This document shows, piece by piece, positions 35,021 to 43,804 of a stretch of 64,000 nt of DNA. A model generated the notes under the pieces. It saw only the letters and a program-made list of their open reading frames with translations. It was not told where the DNA came from and made no database searches. Source of the DNA: an uncultured Lachnospiraceae bacterium (GTDB taxonomy: Bacteria > Bacillota > Clostridia > Lachnospirales > Lachnospiraceae); contig CAJUHR010000010.1 of NCBI GenBank assembly GCA_910586255.1, forward strand, positions 1 to 64,000. Direction: 5' to 3'. Numbering within the stretch: the stretch's first letter is position 1; the number at the start of each line of letters is the position of its first letter. Made by a program: the position numbers and the translations under genes.

Positions 35021-35070
35021 CTATAATAAGGGTTGAGAGAAGTGAACATTCTCAAAAAAGGAGGTTACAC

Positions 35071-35265
35071 ACCATGAAGAAACAGACAGAGAAAGACAAA
35101 CTCACAGCCCTTTACGAAAGCCTCTCCCACGATGACAAGCGAGCCGGGGAAAGCGTATCTGTCGAAAACCAAGAGAACATTTGTCAAGGGGGATTTCACC
35201 CAAAAGATGAAATCCCCCTTGTTGAAGATAATTCAATCAAAACCAATTCGCTTTATCCTCTCTGA
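35071..35265 (+). pseudogene. Serine site-specific recombinase remnant
   Basis: A strong AAAGGAGG precedes ATG 35071. The product starts KQTEKDKLTALYESLSHDD and ESVSVENQ, the conserved N-terminus of large serine recombinases of clostridial conjugative transposons, including the Ser-containing start of the catalytic domain. After about 38 residues the homology ends at a perfect hairpin. Confidence 0.65.
35186..35220. repeat. Perfect 13-bp inverted repeat at the recombinase break
   Basis: AAGGGGGATTTCA and TGAAATCCCCCTT flank a 9-nt loop. It sits where recombinase homology stops and 16 bp from the end of the convergent NTF2-like gene. No T run follows on either strand, so it may be the junction of the deletion or a terminator of unusual type. 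Confidence 0.7.
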
Positions 35266-35656
35266 ATTGCGGTATATCGCCATTTCGATACGGATTGTAG
35301 TTATTTATATTACATCCAAATTCTTTTAAAAATCTTATTTTACTATCCTGAGTCCATTCAATAAGGGTCATGCCATCAAATTGTTCTATAACTCCACTGT
35401 TCATCTCATTCCTGAAATGCCACTCTACAATCATCTGATTGCCTTTATGGAAATATTGCTTTATGTCCCATATAACAACTTTTCCCCGTGTATTCCACTC
35501 ATCGAACCAATGCTTTACGGCTGCTCGGCTTTCATATTTGGGTCCCCAACTTTCGATGTAAACAACATCTTCCGCAAAAATGTTATCAATTCCCTTGTCT
35601 TCTTGTTGTAGCCACATATCAAACCATAAGCGAATTATGCTTTCTTTTTCCTGCAA
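35237..35656 (-). CDS. SnoaL/NTF2-like protein
   Basis: 139 residues of the nuclear transport factor 2 fold: helical start (QEKESIIRLWFDMWLQQEDK), FAEDVVYIESWGPKYE, then AVKHWFDEWNTRGKV and WHFRNEMNSGVIEQFDGMTL strands. Family members are small polyketide-cyclase-like or binding proteins of unclear role. It sits alone between mobile-element remnants, so it may be cargo. Confidence 0.8.
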   Translation of the reverse strand: MQEKESIIRLWFDMWLQQEDKGIDNIFAEDVVYIESWGPKYESRAAVKHWFDEWNTRGKVVIWDIKQYFHKGNQMIVEWHFRNEMNSGVIEQFDGMTLIEWTQDSKIRFLKEFGCNINNYNPYRNGDIPQFREDKANWF

Positions 35657-35748
35657 AATTTATCATCTCCAATGCTGATTTGCTGAATAGAGTATACCAT
35701 CAATACGAACGATATTCAACCCTCATTTATAGGCGATGATAGTAATGC

Positions 35749-36222
35749 ATGGGGAATCCTAAACTCATTCCGTATGAAACCATTGTCCGGGCGACCAGCG
35801 GCGACCCGGAAGCCGTGGAAGAAGTCTTGCGGCATTATAGCAGGCGAATCCGACTTGCCGCCCTTGCGGATATGATACCGTTGGAAGCCATACAGCCGCC
35901 GCAATCTCCCGCGCTGGTTTTCCCCGGATTGGAAATAAGGCTGCACCAACGCCGGGTATTAAAAGACGGTACGGACATTTATCTCACCCGTTTGGAATAC
36001 GGCGCACTCTGCTACCTTGCCGCCAGTCCGGGGAGGGTATTCACAAAGGCGCAAATCTTTGAAGCCGTGTGGAGCATGGAAAGCGAAAGCTGCCAGTCAA
36101 GCGTTGCCAGCATGTATGCAATCTACGGAAAAAGATAGAGCCGGACAGCAGGAATCCTACTTACATAAAGACCGTTTTAGGGATAGGCTACAAGTTTGTT
36201 TCCGGGGAATAACAACAGGATA
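35749..36222 (+). pseudogene. Chimera of conjugative-transposon HTH gene and OmpR winged helix
   Basis: The first 37 residues (LIPYETIVRATSGDPEAVEE, HYSRRIRLAAL) match the HTH protein found in Tn916/CTn-type elements. The rest (VLKDGTDIYLTRLEYGALCY, PGRVFTKAQIFEAVW) is the winged-helix domain of an OmpR-type response regulator. A one-base shift near 36118 ends the frame; the next frame carries on with NLRKKIEPDSRN and YIKTVLGIGYKFVSGE to 36222. A deletion fused the 5' end of one gene to the 3' end of another. Confidence 0.65.
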
Positions 36223-36481
36223 ACCGCCGCTATTGGCGAAGGTAGACGGCTATTTCTTGGCTTGAATCTTCGCCGGGACGGGTGATCTGCACTCACCTTC
36301 CGGCTGTCCTGTTAAGCATATTATATGTCATAATCTCTGATTTCTCAACTACTAATTTTGAACTGTCCACCATCTGCAATTGACAGGGTTACTGTTCTAT
36401 AAGCAGACTGTCAGACAACCGCCGCAAGCCTTACATTGTACGGAAATCAAAACCAGCAGGCGGCTCTGCCATTATCGGGTA

Positions 36482-36640
36482 TGCCGCAAGCCGGGAGATA
36501 TTGATCTGGAGGCTGGGACTATGAAGGGTGGCACCAAGACAAAAGCCGGGAAGGGGCGCATTGTCCCCATCCACTCCAAAATCAAACCATTCATAGAAGT
36601 CCGCCTTACCGCCAATTCTCCCCGGCTGGTTTTTTTAAGG
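36482..36640 (+). pseudogene. Tyrosine recombinase (integrase) fragment
   Basis: An open stretch reads GDIDLEAGTMKGGTKTKAGK then RIVPIHSKIKPFI, the catalytic-core part of phage-type integrases between the first Arg region and the Lys strand. The Arg before it and the HxxR and Tyr motifs after it are missing. It belongs to the same graveyard of elements. 36223-36481 holds no other gene I can support. Confidence 0.6.
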
Positions 36641-36866
36641 GAAAGCCTTGTAAAATCAGAGTTTTCTAGGAATTGATTTTTGTTTCGTTTTTCGCCAAAG
36701 CGCACAGGAAAATGCGCCAGTGACCCATTTTATCGTGAGCAAAACGCAGGGATTTTAGGAATTCTCAATCTCGAAACCGGAAAAAGCATCAGACTATTTC
36801 TGGCCGCCTCCCTCCTCTTTTCCAAGGCGTACCTTCTAAAAAATATATAAAACTTAACTATATCTG

Positions 36867-37925
36867 TTACTCCTCAATCACAATCGCCTGAGACAAATGC
36901 CTTGGCGTGTCTGCATTCAAGCCCTTCTGCTCTGCCAGATAATACCCCATCATCTGTCCGATAAAGCCGATCATTGCCCCGTTTTGCAGGCTGTCATACC
37001 CATAGTCCAGCTCCAGGGTATAGTCCGCCGCGCTGTAGCGCTCTGCCGCCTTCGCCCCAACTGCCAGGGTTACGGCGCCGTAGGATTTCATCTCTGCCAG
37101 AAGCTTTGCATCTCCCTCCACAGTCTTCTCATTTCCCAGCAGAATAATCATGGTTTTCTCATCTACCAGACTCATCGGTCCATGGCGGTACTCCAAAGTA
37201 TAATACGCTTCCGAATTGCTTAGGCTCATCTCCTTCATTTTGTTCATACACTCATTGGCAATCCCATAATTGATCCCCTGCCCCAGAGTAATATAAAGAT
37301 TCAGCTCCTTATGCTCTGCCACAATCTGCTTAGCTATGTTATCGCTGGCCTTCAAAAACTCCTCCGACTGTTTCCCATAATCCTTCATGGCTTCGATCTT
37401 TTCCTTCTGCCCCCCTGCATAAAAGGCCAGAATCACAGCCAGATAAACCATGCTGGTAAAAGACCGGGTCATGATCACGCTGTCCTCTGCCGTCTCTGGA
37501 GAAAGAATCATAAAATCATTATATTCGGCACTGTCCGGATCGCAGGTAATGGCCAGGGTTTTCACACCCTCAAAGCTTCTCACCTTATCGATGGCCATCC
37601 GCACCTCTGTGGTATAGCTCTTCCTGGTAATGGGAAGCACCAGTACCTTCCTGCCCTTCCCCACGTAGGTCTCCGGGAAATAGTAGAGCTCCGAGCAGCA
37701 CATCCCCTTGGCCGAAATCCCGGTGCAGCTTCCGAAAGCATGTGCCGCTGCCTGGGCCAGATACAGAGAGGTCCCGCACCCGGTAAAAATCAGCTCATCG
37801 TATTTTTCTGCAAACACCTGATCCAACACTCCGGTAATATCTCCCAGAGAATCATTAATCGCCTGAAAAGAGGCCGGCTGCCCATACATCTCCCTGTAAG
37901 TCAATTCACTATTCTTCATATCCAT
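36867..37925 (-). CDS. SIS-domain sugar-phosphate isomerase/deaminase (AgaS/GlmS-C-like)
   Basis: 352 residues with two SIS domains. FTGCGTSLYLAQAAAHAFG is the first phosphosugar-binding motif, and the second half has YTLEYRHGPMSLVDEKTM, as in AgaS and the isomerase half of GlmS. It would isomerise or deaminate an amino-sugar phosphate. Start 37925 has AGGAG five bases upstream. It is the last gene after the aldolase, in the operon with the sulfatase and ABC importer. Confidence 0.85.
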   Translation of the reverse strand: MDMKNSELTYREMYGQPASFQAINDSLGDITGVLDQVFAEKYDELIFTGCGTSLYLAQAAAHAFGSCTGISAKGMCCSELYYFPETYVGKGRKVLVLPITRKSYTTEVRMAIDKVRSFEGVKTLAITCDPDSAEYNDFMILSPETAEDSVIMTRSFTSMVYLAVILAFYAGGQKEKIEAMKDYGKQSEEFLKASDNIAKQIVAEHKELNLYITLGQGINYGIANECMNKMKEMSLSNSEAYYTLEYRHGPMSLVDEKTMIILLGNEKTVEGDAKLLAEMKSYGAVTLAVGAKAAERYSAADYTLELDYGYDSLQNGAMIGFIGQMMGYYLAEQKGLNADTPRHLSQAIVIEE

Positions 37926-37942
37926 TCCATCTCCTGTTCTCA

Positions 37943-38803
37943 TCAAATATGCACTTTTCCTTCCGCTCTTGCCAGACGGATAATCTTCCTCACATCCTCC
38001 TGCAGCTTCTCATTGGCGAACCGCGATAATTTCCACGAATGTCCCTGATGCTCCATGGTCCTTAAGCCTTCCTCATAATGCTCCACATACTTGTACCGGA
38101 TCTCGGTTCCGAAATTAATCTTCGCCACTCCCATCCGGATGGCTTCCTTGATAATTTCCTCCTTCATTCCCGTACACCCGTGAAGCACCAGGGGAATATC
38201 CGTAAATTTGCCCACAGCCTCCAAAATCTCCAGATGGATATCCGGCTCTCCCTTGTAATACCCATGGGCATTGCCGATTCCGATTGCCAGGGAATCCGGC
38301 TGGCAAAGCTCCAGAAACCTGCGTACCTCCTCCGGATCCACAATATTTTTATTCTCCATCACAGCGCCCAGATTGTCAAGCCGCAAAAGCTCTCCGATCT
38401 CTGCCTCCACCGGCACCTGAAAGCACCTTGCCACCTTTAAAACCTCATTGGTCATTCTTGCATTCTCCTCAATGGGTTTGGTTGAGCCATCGATCATCAG
38501 AGAGGTAAATCCCAGCTTCAAGGCCTCCATACAGATATCAAACCCGTCCCCGTGATCTAAGTGAATGGCCACCGGCACCGAAACCTTGGAAGCGCACCAT
38601 TTACATACATTCACAAACCAGTCATGACCCGAATACTCTCCCGTACTCACATAATGAGCCAGAATAATCGGTGATTTTAAATCCTCTGCCGCTTTACAGG
38701 CGGCCCAGATAATATCATAATTTCCGCCCTGCGTATTGACCGCCGGCACGGCGTAGCCGCCGTCCGCGGCCGCTCGTAACATCTCCTTACTAGTTGTCAG
38801 CAT
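37943..38803 (-). CDS. Class II ketose-bisphosphate aldolase (GatY/KbaY-like)
   Basis: 286 residues, the family length. HLDHGDGFDICMEALKLGF holds the catalytic Asp and first zinc His; GIGNAHGYYKG and VLHGCTGMKEE give the other ligands. It splits tagatose or fructose 1,6-bisphosphate. With the SIS protein 17 bp downstream it resembles the end of a galactosamine or tagatose pathway; no kinase is in this operon. A dispersed repeat lies between it and the permease gene upstream. Confidence 0.92.
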   Translation of the reverse strand: MLTTSKEMLRAAADGGYAVPAVNTQGGNYDIIWAACKAAEDLKSPIILAHYVSTGEYSGHDWFVNVCKWCASKVSVPVAIHLDHGDGFDICMEALKLGFTSLMIDGSTKPIEENARMTNEVLKVARCFQVPVEAEIGELLRLDNLGAVMENKNIVDPEEVRRFLELCQPDSLAIGIGNAHGYYKGEPDIHLEILEAVGKFTDIPLVLHGCTGMKEEIIKEAIRMGVAKINFGTEIRYKYVEHYEEGLRTMEHQGHSWKLSRFANEKLQEDVRKIIRLARAEGKVHI

Positions 38804-38869
38804 ATTGTCCCCCTTGTCATTTTGCAGCTGCCCGTAAAACCTGGCAGTTGCGTCATTTTCCCTGTCTGC

Positions 38870-38990
38870 CGTCCAAACAGCATATGCCCATTTGAAACCG
38901 CCTGCGGTGATGGGGCATATGCTTTGGCCCCATGGCTGTACTGGCTCATGACTTATCAGCGGAGTGATTAGTCATGGAGTGAACAGTAAC
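38870..38990. repeat. Dispersed repeat copy with hairpins
   Basis: AGCATATGCCC pairs with GGGCATATGCT around an ACCGC/GCGGT inner stem, and the block ends with GTGAACAGTAAC (38979-38990), three bases before the end of the permease gene. It shares CATATGCCCCAT with the copy at 49260. Confidence 0.7.
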
Positions 38991-38993
38991 TTC

Positions 38994-39833
38994 TCATCCC
39001 TTCACCGCTCCGGCTACCAATCCCTTGACCATGTACTTCTGGAAGAAGAAGAAAAGAATCACCATGGGCAAAGTTCCTACAATCGAGATGGTATTAACCA
39101 AAGACCAGTCATAGGACAGCTCCCCCAAATACCGCAGCGCCACGCCGGCTGATAAGGTTCTTAAGGCGTCCGTCTGTATCAGAGTAGCCGCATGAAGATA
39201 ATCATCCCAGGAAAGAAGGAACGCATAGATTCCCACTGCCAACATTCCCGGCTTGATAAGCGGCGCCACCACCTTAAACAATATCTGCAGCCGTCCGGCT
39301 CCGTCCACCCGGGCCGCCTCCTCCAGCTCCACCGGAATCCCGTCATAGAAGCTGGACATCAGCATGATGGTAAAGGGCAGCATGGAAGCCGTCACTGCCA
39401 TTACCAGACCCGCGCGGGGGTTAATCAGATGCACATCCCCCAGTATTTTATAGAGGGAAATGAGCCGGCTGACCACCGGAAACATCTGAGCCGAGGTAAA
39501 GCAGGCCACAATCCAGAGATTCCACCGGAAATGAAACCTTGACAGGGCATAGCCCGCCATAATGGCAATAAAGGTCGTCAGAGCCGCCGCGCTGCCTGCC
39601 ACGATAAAATTGTTCCGGTAATAAATAAAAAACTCATTATTTTTCGTAAACAGATCAATATAGCTCTGTACGGTCGGATTCTCCGGAATAAAGGTAGGCG
39701 GGAATTTGTAGGCCTCCATATTGCTCTTAAAGGAGGTCATTAACACCCAGAACAGAGGAAACAGCAAAAATACCAGAATCACAATCAACACCACGTATTT
39801 AACTATATTACCTATCAGACGATTCCGTTTCAT
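38994..39833 (-). CDS. ABC sugar transporter permease, MalG type
   Basis: 279 residues with six membrane segments. The EAA loop is EAARVDGAGRLQILFKVVAP, typical of carbohydrate (CUT1) permeases. It pairs with the permease 14 bp upstream. No ATPase gene is present, so a shared MsmX-type ATPase probably powers the importer, as is common for CUT1 systems in Firmicutes. Confidence 0.95.
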   Translation of the reverse strand: MKRNRLIGNIVKYVVLIVILVFLLFPLFWVLMTSFKSNMEAYKFPPTFIPENPTVQSYIDLFTKNNEFFIYYRNNFIVAGSAAALTTFIAIMAGYALSRFHFRWNLWIVACFTSAQMFPVVSRLISLYKILGDVHLINPRAGLVMAVTASMLPFTIMLMSSFYDGIPVELEEAARVDGAGRLQILFKVVAPLIKPGMLAVGIYAFLLSWDDYLHAATLIQTDALRTLSAGVALRYLGELSYDWSLVNTISIVGTLPMVILFFFFQKYMVKGLVAGAVKG

Positions 39834-39847
39834 CTCTATCCCCCTCC

Positions 39848-40771
39848 CTAAAGCTCATCCTTTTTGAAAATCCGGTTATAAACCAACACCACCGCAATCA
39901 TCATCAGCATCCACATGGTAGTCACCGCTGCTCCGGAGCCGAAATTGTTGGACACAAAGGCTTCCCGGTAGCTTAAAATTGCCATGGTGGTGGTGGAATT
40001 GTTGGGACCGCCTCCGGTCATGGTCCAGAACAACGGGAACTGCTTGAAGTTCTCAATGATGGACATGGAGACCGTCACCTTAATCACACTCTTCATATAA
40101 GGCATGGTAATCTTAAAAAACCGCTGAACCACATTGGCTCCGTCAATTTTGGCTGCCTCCAGCATGTCGTCCGGCACATTGGCAAGTCCCGCTAACAAAA
40201 GCAGCGTACCCAGAGGAATCTGCTTCCACAGCGCCGCGCAGGACACGCCGAACATGGCTGTGGCTGGATTGTTCAAAATGGCAAAGTCCGTGATCCGTCC
40301 CCCTGTCACCAGACCCACCAGGTATTTCACCAAACCATACTGGGGCTGGAACATCCAGATCCACACCAGACCAGAGATAATAGTCGGCACTACCCACGGA
40401 ATCATCATAATGCTGCGGATGAACCGGGATGCCTTCATGTTGGTATTTAAGATCAGGGCCAGCGCCATGCCGAAGATAAACTGGGCAATCACCACCCCAA
40501 ACACAAATACCAATGTGTTGACCATGGACGGTACCAGCTTTCCGCCAGTAAACAGCTTGATATAGTTGGCAAAATTATTCCATGTTCCCGGCTGTCCGGA
40601 GATAATATTCCGTACCCGGTAATCAAAAAAGCTTCGATAAATCGAGTCAGCCACCGGAATCAGAATAAACACGATGGTTGTGATAATGGCCGGAAGCAGC
40701 AGAATCAAGGAAAATAATTTATCTGCCGTATGCCGGTTCTTGAGAAGTCCTTTTCCCCCTGTGTTATTCAA
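39848..40771 (-). CDS. ABC sugar transporter permease, MalF type
   Basis: 307 residues, six membrane segments. The EAA loop reads LEAAKIDGANVVQRFFKITM. This is the first permease of the CUT1 pair, directly after the sulfatase gene. It forms the channel with the 38994 product and takes sugar from the binding protein at 42265. Confidence 0.95.
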   Translation of the reverse strand: MNNTGGKGLLKNRHTADKLFSLILLLPAIITTIVFILIPVADSIYRSFFDYRVRNIISGQPGTWNNFANYIKLFTGGKLVPSMVNTLVFVFGVVIAQFIFGMALALILNTNMKASRFIRSIMMIPWVVPTIISGLVWIWMFQPQYGLVKYLVGLVTGGRITDFAILNNPATAMFGVSCAALWKQIPLGTLLLLAGLANVPDDMLEAAKIDGANVVQRFFKITMPYMKSVIKVTVSMSIIENFKQFPLFWTMTGGGPNNSTTTMAILSYREAFVSNNFGSGAAVTTMWMLMMIAVVLVYNRIFKKDEL

Positions 40772-40794
40772 TACAACCCCCTCCTTCCCTTTTC

Positions 40795-42210
40795 TCAGGT
40801 GTTTTCATTGTATACATCCAATCCCGGGCCCCAGAGACCCGCCAGCTCCTGCTGTCCGCCTCCCATGACAGGCTCCCGGCTTCCGTCAATCTCCGGATTG
40901 ACATATTTCAAAAACCATTCCTCCATCTGATGCTTCATATCCTGGATCCGCGCCCGATACTCCCCGTCTCCTATCCGATTCTCATCCTCCCCCGGATCCC
41001 TTTCCAGGTCGTAAAATTCATCCGGGCCATAGGGAATCCGGTGGATATACTTATATTTCCGGCTGCGGATCATCCGCGCCGGGCCGTATTCGTCAAAGAC
41101 CACCACCGCGCCGTCCTGCTGTTTATCTCCCTCCATCAGAGAGGGAAGAAAGCTTCTTCCCGGCAATGTATCTGCCTCTGGATTTTCCAGTCCCAGATAA
41201 TCCAGAAGAGTTGGCATAAAATCATAGCCGCTGCACATATCCGAGCATACTTTTCCCTCCGGAATATGGTTTCTGTGACTGATAATGAGCGGCACCTTCA
41301 CAGAGGAATCATAGAGATTCAGCGGAAATGTTCCATTGCCCTTGCCCCAGATACCATGATGCCCGCAGTTGAATCCATTGTCACTGGAAAAGATAATCAG
41401 CGTGTCGTCCATCAGATTTTCCTTTTCCAGCTTAAGCAGAATCCGCCCCACATTGGCATCCATGGCCGTCACTGCCGCAAAATATCCGATCAGGCATTCC
41501 CTTGGCCTAAAATACCCCGGTACCACGTCCGTCTTTGCCCAGGGATGGGGCTCCTTTCGCTGAGGACAGCTGTTAAACTGGCAGTTCTCATACAAATCCG
41601 TGTATTCCTTTGGATGACAGTTGATCCAGGGAGCGTGAGGAGCCGTGTAGTGAACACTTAAATAAAACGGTTCCTCCTTTCCCTTCTCCTGGTCTATAAA
41701 TTTCAGCGCCTCATCGGTGATCACATCCGTGATGTAGCGGCTCTCCGTCACATACTTTCCGTCCCGTATCATCGGCGCCTGATAGTAGGGACCGCCGCCC
41801 TTTTGATGGGTATACCAGAAGGAAAACCCTTTCTGGGGATGAAGACCATCCCCCAAATGCCATTTGCCGCTGAGGCCGCAGGTATATCCGTTCTCTGCCA
41901 GAATATCCGTATAGCCCGTCTGTCCCTTCAAATACTCGATGGCCGACTGAGTTCTCCCTCCGTTGCCTCCGCAGAGGTAATCATGGACGCCATGCTGGGA
42001 GGGAATCCTCCCTGTCAGCAGGGAAGCCCGGGCCGGAGAACAGACCGGCGATACACAGTAAAAATTGTCAAACCGCACCCCTCCCGCGGCCAGCCGGTCC
42101 AGGTTCGGTGTCCGAATCTCCGGATTTCCATAGCAGCCCAGTGACCAGAAGCCCTGGTCATCCGTCAAAATAAACACTACATTGGGCCTTTTTTCTCGTT
42201 GTTCACTCAT
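40795..42210 (-). CDS. Sulfatase (formylglycine-dependent, family S1)
   Basis: 471 residues. NVVFILTDDQGFWSLGCYGN carries the metal-binding Asp pair; the signature VCSPARASLLTGR at 56-68 has the Cys57 that anaerobic sulfatase-maturating enzyme converts to formylglycine. HSPH-type and SSDNGFNCGHH motifs follow. No signal peptide, so it acts in the cytosol on an imported sulfated sugar, which fits the ABC genes around it. Start 42210 is the likely one; ATG 42231 is also in frame. No maturase gene is in the window. Confidence 0.93.
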   Translation of the reverse strand: MSEQREKRPNVVFILTDDQGFWSLGCYGNPEIRTPNLDRLAAGGVRFDNFYCVSPVCSPARASLLTGRIPSQHGVHDYLCGGNGGRTQSAIEYLKGQTGYTDILAENGYTCGLSGKWHLGDGLHPQKGFSFWYTHQKGGGPYYQAPMIRDGKYVTESRYITDVITDEALKFIDQEKGKEEPFYLSVHYTAPHAPWINCHPKEYTDLYENCQFNSCPQRKEPHPWAKTDVVPGYFRPRECLIGYFAAVTAMDANVGRILLKLEKENLMDDTLIIFSSDNGFNCGHHGIWGKGNGTFPLNLYDSSVKVPLIISHRNHIPEGKVCSDMCSGYDFMPTLLDYLGLENPEADTLPGRSFLPSLMEGDKQQDGAVVVFDEYGPARMIRSRKYKYIHRIPYGPDEFYDLERDPGEDENRIGDGEYRARIQDMKHQMEEWFLKYVNPEIDGSREPVMGGGQQELAGLWGPGLDVYNENT

Positions 42211-42264
42211 TGTAATAACCATTCCTTTCATTTCCCCTTAAAGCCTGTGGAACAGCTGCTCCTG

Positions 42265-43620
42265 TCAGGGAAGCAGCGGCTGTACCGCACTCTTAAAATT
42301 CTCTATGGCATCCTCCACCGGCTCCTTGCCTACGGTCACTGCCTGACCCAGTGCACACAGCTCCAGATTGAAATCCGATAAGGTGGGGAACTGATAAACC
42401 GCCACGGCCTTCTCTACCGCATCCTGGCCTCCCTTTAAAAACTCACTGCCGGTTACCGCCTCCATGGACTCCATGGCCGCCTTGGCCGGATAGGCCGGTG
42501 CAATATTGGCAATATAATCATTGAGAATCTCCGGGCTGATCACATACTGAATGAAATTCTTCACGGCCTCCGCCCGCTCCGGTCCATTGTTCACTGCCAC
42601 AAAGCAATGAGACTGCAAGGTGGTATCCCCAGCTCCCTGTCCTCCGGAAAGGGGAAGAGCCGTGGCCGCAAAATTAACCACCTCAGGATTGATGGATTTT
42701 GCTCCGTTAAAGCCCCAAGTGTTGTCATAATACATAGCCAGCTGCCCCAGTGCAAACAGGTTTCTCAGATCCTTCGGCTTGCAGTTCTGAGGATTGTAGC
42801 CCAGCTCATCCAACTTCTTAAGCATCTCCATGGCCTCCTTAAAGCCCTGATTGTCCACATTGAAGGTGCCGTCACTGTCAAACACAGTGCCGCCAAAATT
42901 CTGAGCAAATGCCTGGAGGGAGGAGCCGATCACAATCACCGAGGCCGTAGGCTGGCCGAAGGGATATACCGGATTTCCGTCTGCCGTCTTTAACTCTGCC
43001 AGCTTAGGAGCAATCTCCAAAAGCTCATCGTAGCTCTTGGGCGGCGCGCTGGGGTCCAGTCCCGCCTGCTCTAACAAATCCTTGTTGTAAAACAGGACAA
43101 AGGGCGATACGTAAAGTGGAGCTCCGTATACCTGTCCGTCCACGGAATGAGCCTCCAGAATGTTGGGATAGTAGTCATTCAAAAAGTCCGCATCCAGAAT
43201 CTCCTCCATGGGCGCTGCCAGACCTGCGTCCACCAGCGCCGGAATCCAGATCATCTCACTGAAAATACAGTCCACCATATCTCCGCCGCCGGCCATATTG
43301 ATCACCTGATTTAAGATCTCACCGTAGGGAGCCGTCACCCACTCAATCGTCACATTGGGATACTTCTCCTCAAAGCCGGTCTTTACATTTCCCCAGAACT
43401 CGTCATAGCCTGCCTCTAAAAGGGCATAATTGGCTATCTTGATGGTCACTGCCTCCCCGGATCCGCCTTCACCCGACTGACCGCCTGTCGCCTCACCGGC
43501 TGTTTTTTCCGCCTCCTTGGCAGGCGCTGCCGCGCTCTGCTGTGTTTGTCCGCCTCCTGAGCATGCGGTGGTAAGTCCCATAATCGCCGCCATTGCCAGT
43601 GCCAATGTCCGTTTTTTCAT
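42265..43620 (-). CDS. ABC sugar-binding lipoprotein
   Basis: 451 residues. Signal MKKRTLALAMAAIMGLTTAC ends in a good lipobox (LTTAC); a Gln/Ala/Gly linker runs to about residue 58. The rest is a family 1 sugar-binding protein (VTIEWVTAPYGEILNQVINM). It is the first gene of the operon 43620-36867, with GAGGAAGG upstream and a 24-bp palindrome at 43730-43753 over the promoter region. Confidence 0.93.
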   Translation of the reverse strand: MKKRTLALAMAAIMGLTTACSGGGQTQQSAAAPAKEAEKTAGEATGGQSGEGGSGEAVTIKIANYALLEAGYDEFWGNVKTGFEEKYPNVTIEWVTAPYGEILNQVINMAGGGDMVDCIFSEMIWIPALVDAGLAAPMEEILDADFLNDYYPNILEAHSVDGQVYGAPLYVSPFVLFYNKDLLEQAGLDPSAPPKSYDELLEIAPKLAELKTADGNPVYPFGQPTASVIVIGSSLQAFAQNFGGTVFDSDGTFNVDNQGFKEAMEMLKKLDELGYNPQNCKPKDLRNLFALGQLAMYYDNTWGFNGAKSINPEVVNFAATALPLSGGQGAGDTTLQSHCFVAVNNGPERAEAVKNFIQYVISPEILNDYIANIAPAYPAKAAMESMEAVTGSEFLKGGQDAVEKAVAVYQFPTLSDFNLELCALGQAVTVGKEPVEDAIENFKSAVQPLLP

Positions 43621-43729
43621 ACCGATACCTTCCTCTCTTTCCTTTGCATACTTTGCATTTTTATGCACAGAGCTCTGATTTTATAGAAGCTCCCTGCTTA
43701 CAACAGTTCCGTTCCCTTCTCAGTTTTTA

Positions 43730-43753
43730 GAATATACACACGTGTGTATATTC
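43730..43753. promoter_or_regulatory. LacI-type operator of the sulfatase operon
   Basis: A perfect 24-bp palindrome with core ATACACACGTGTGTAT, about 110 bp upstream of the binding-protein start. Its core resembles the sites at 44850 and 46492, all centred on C|G. Confidence 0.8.
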
Positions 43754-43804
43754 TGGTAAAGGGAATGAGCACGATATTCTGTGCTCATATTTTGAAATTT
43801 GTCC

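Noticed and set aside
37311..38048. 245-codon plus-strand frame
   Set aside because: Antisense to the SIS and aldolase genes; no ribosome site or family pattern.
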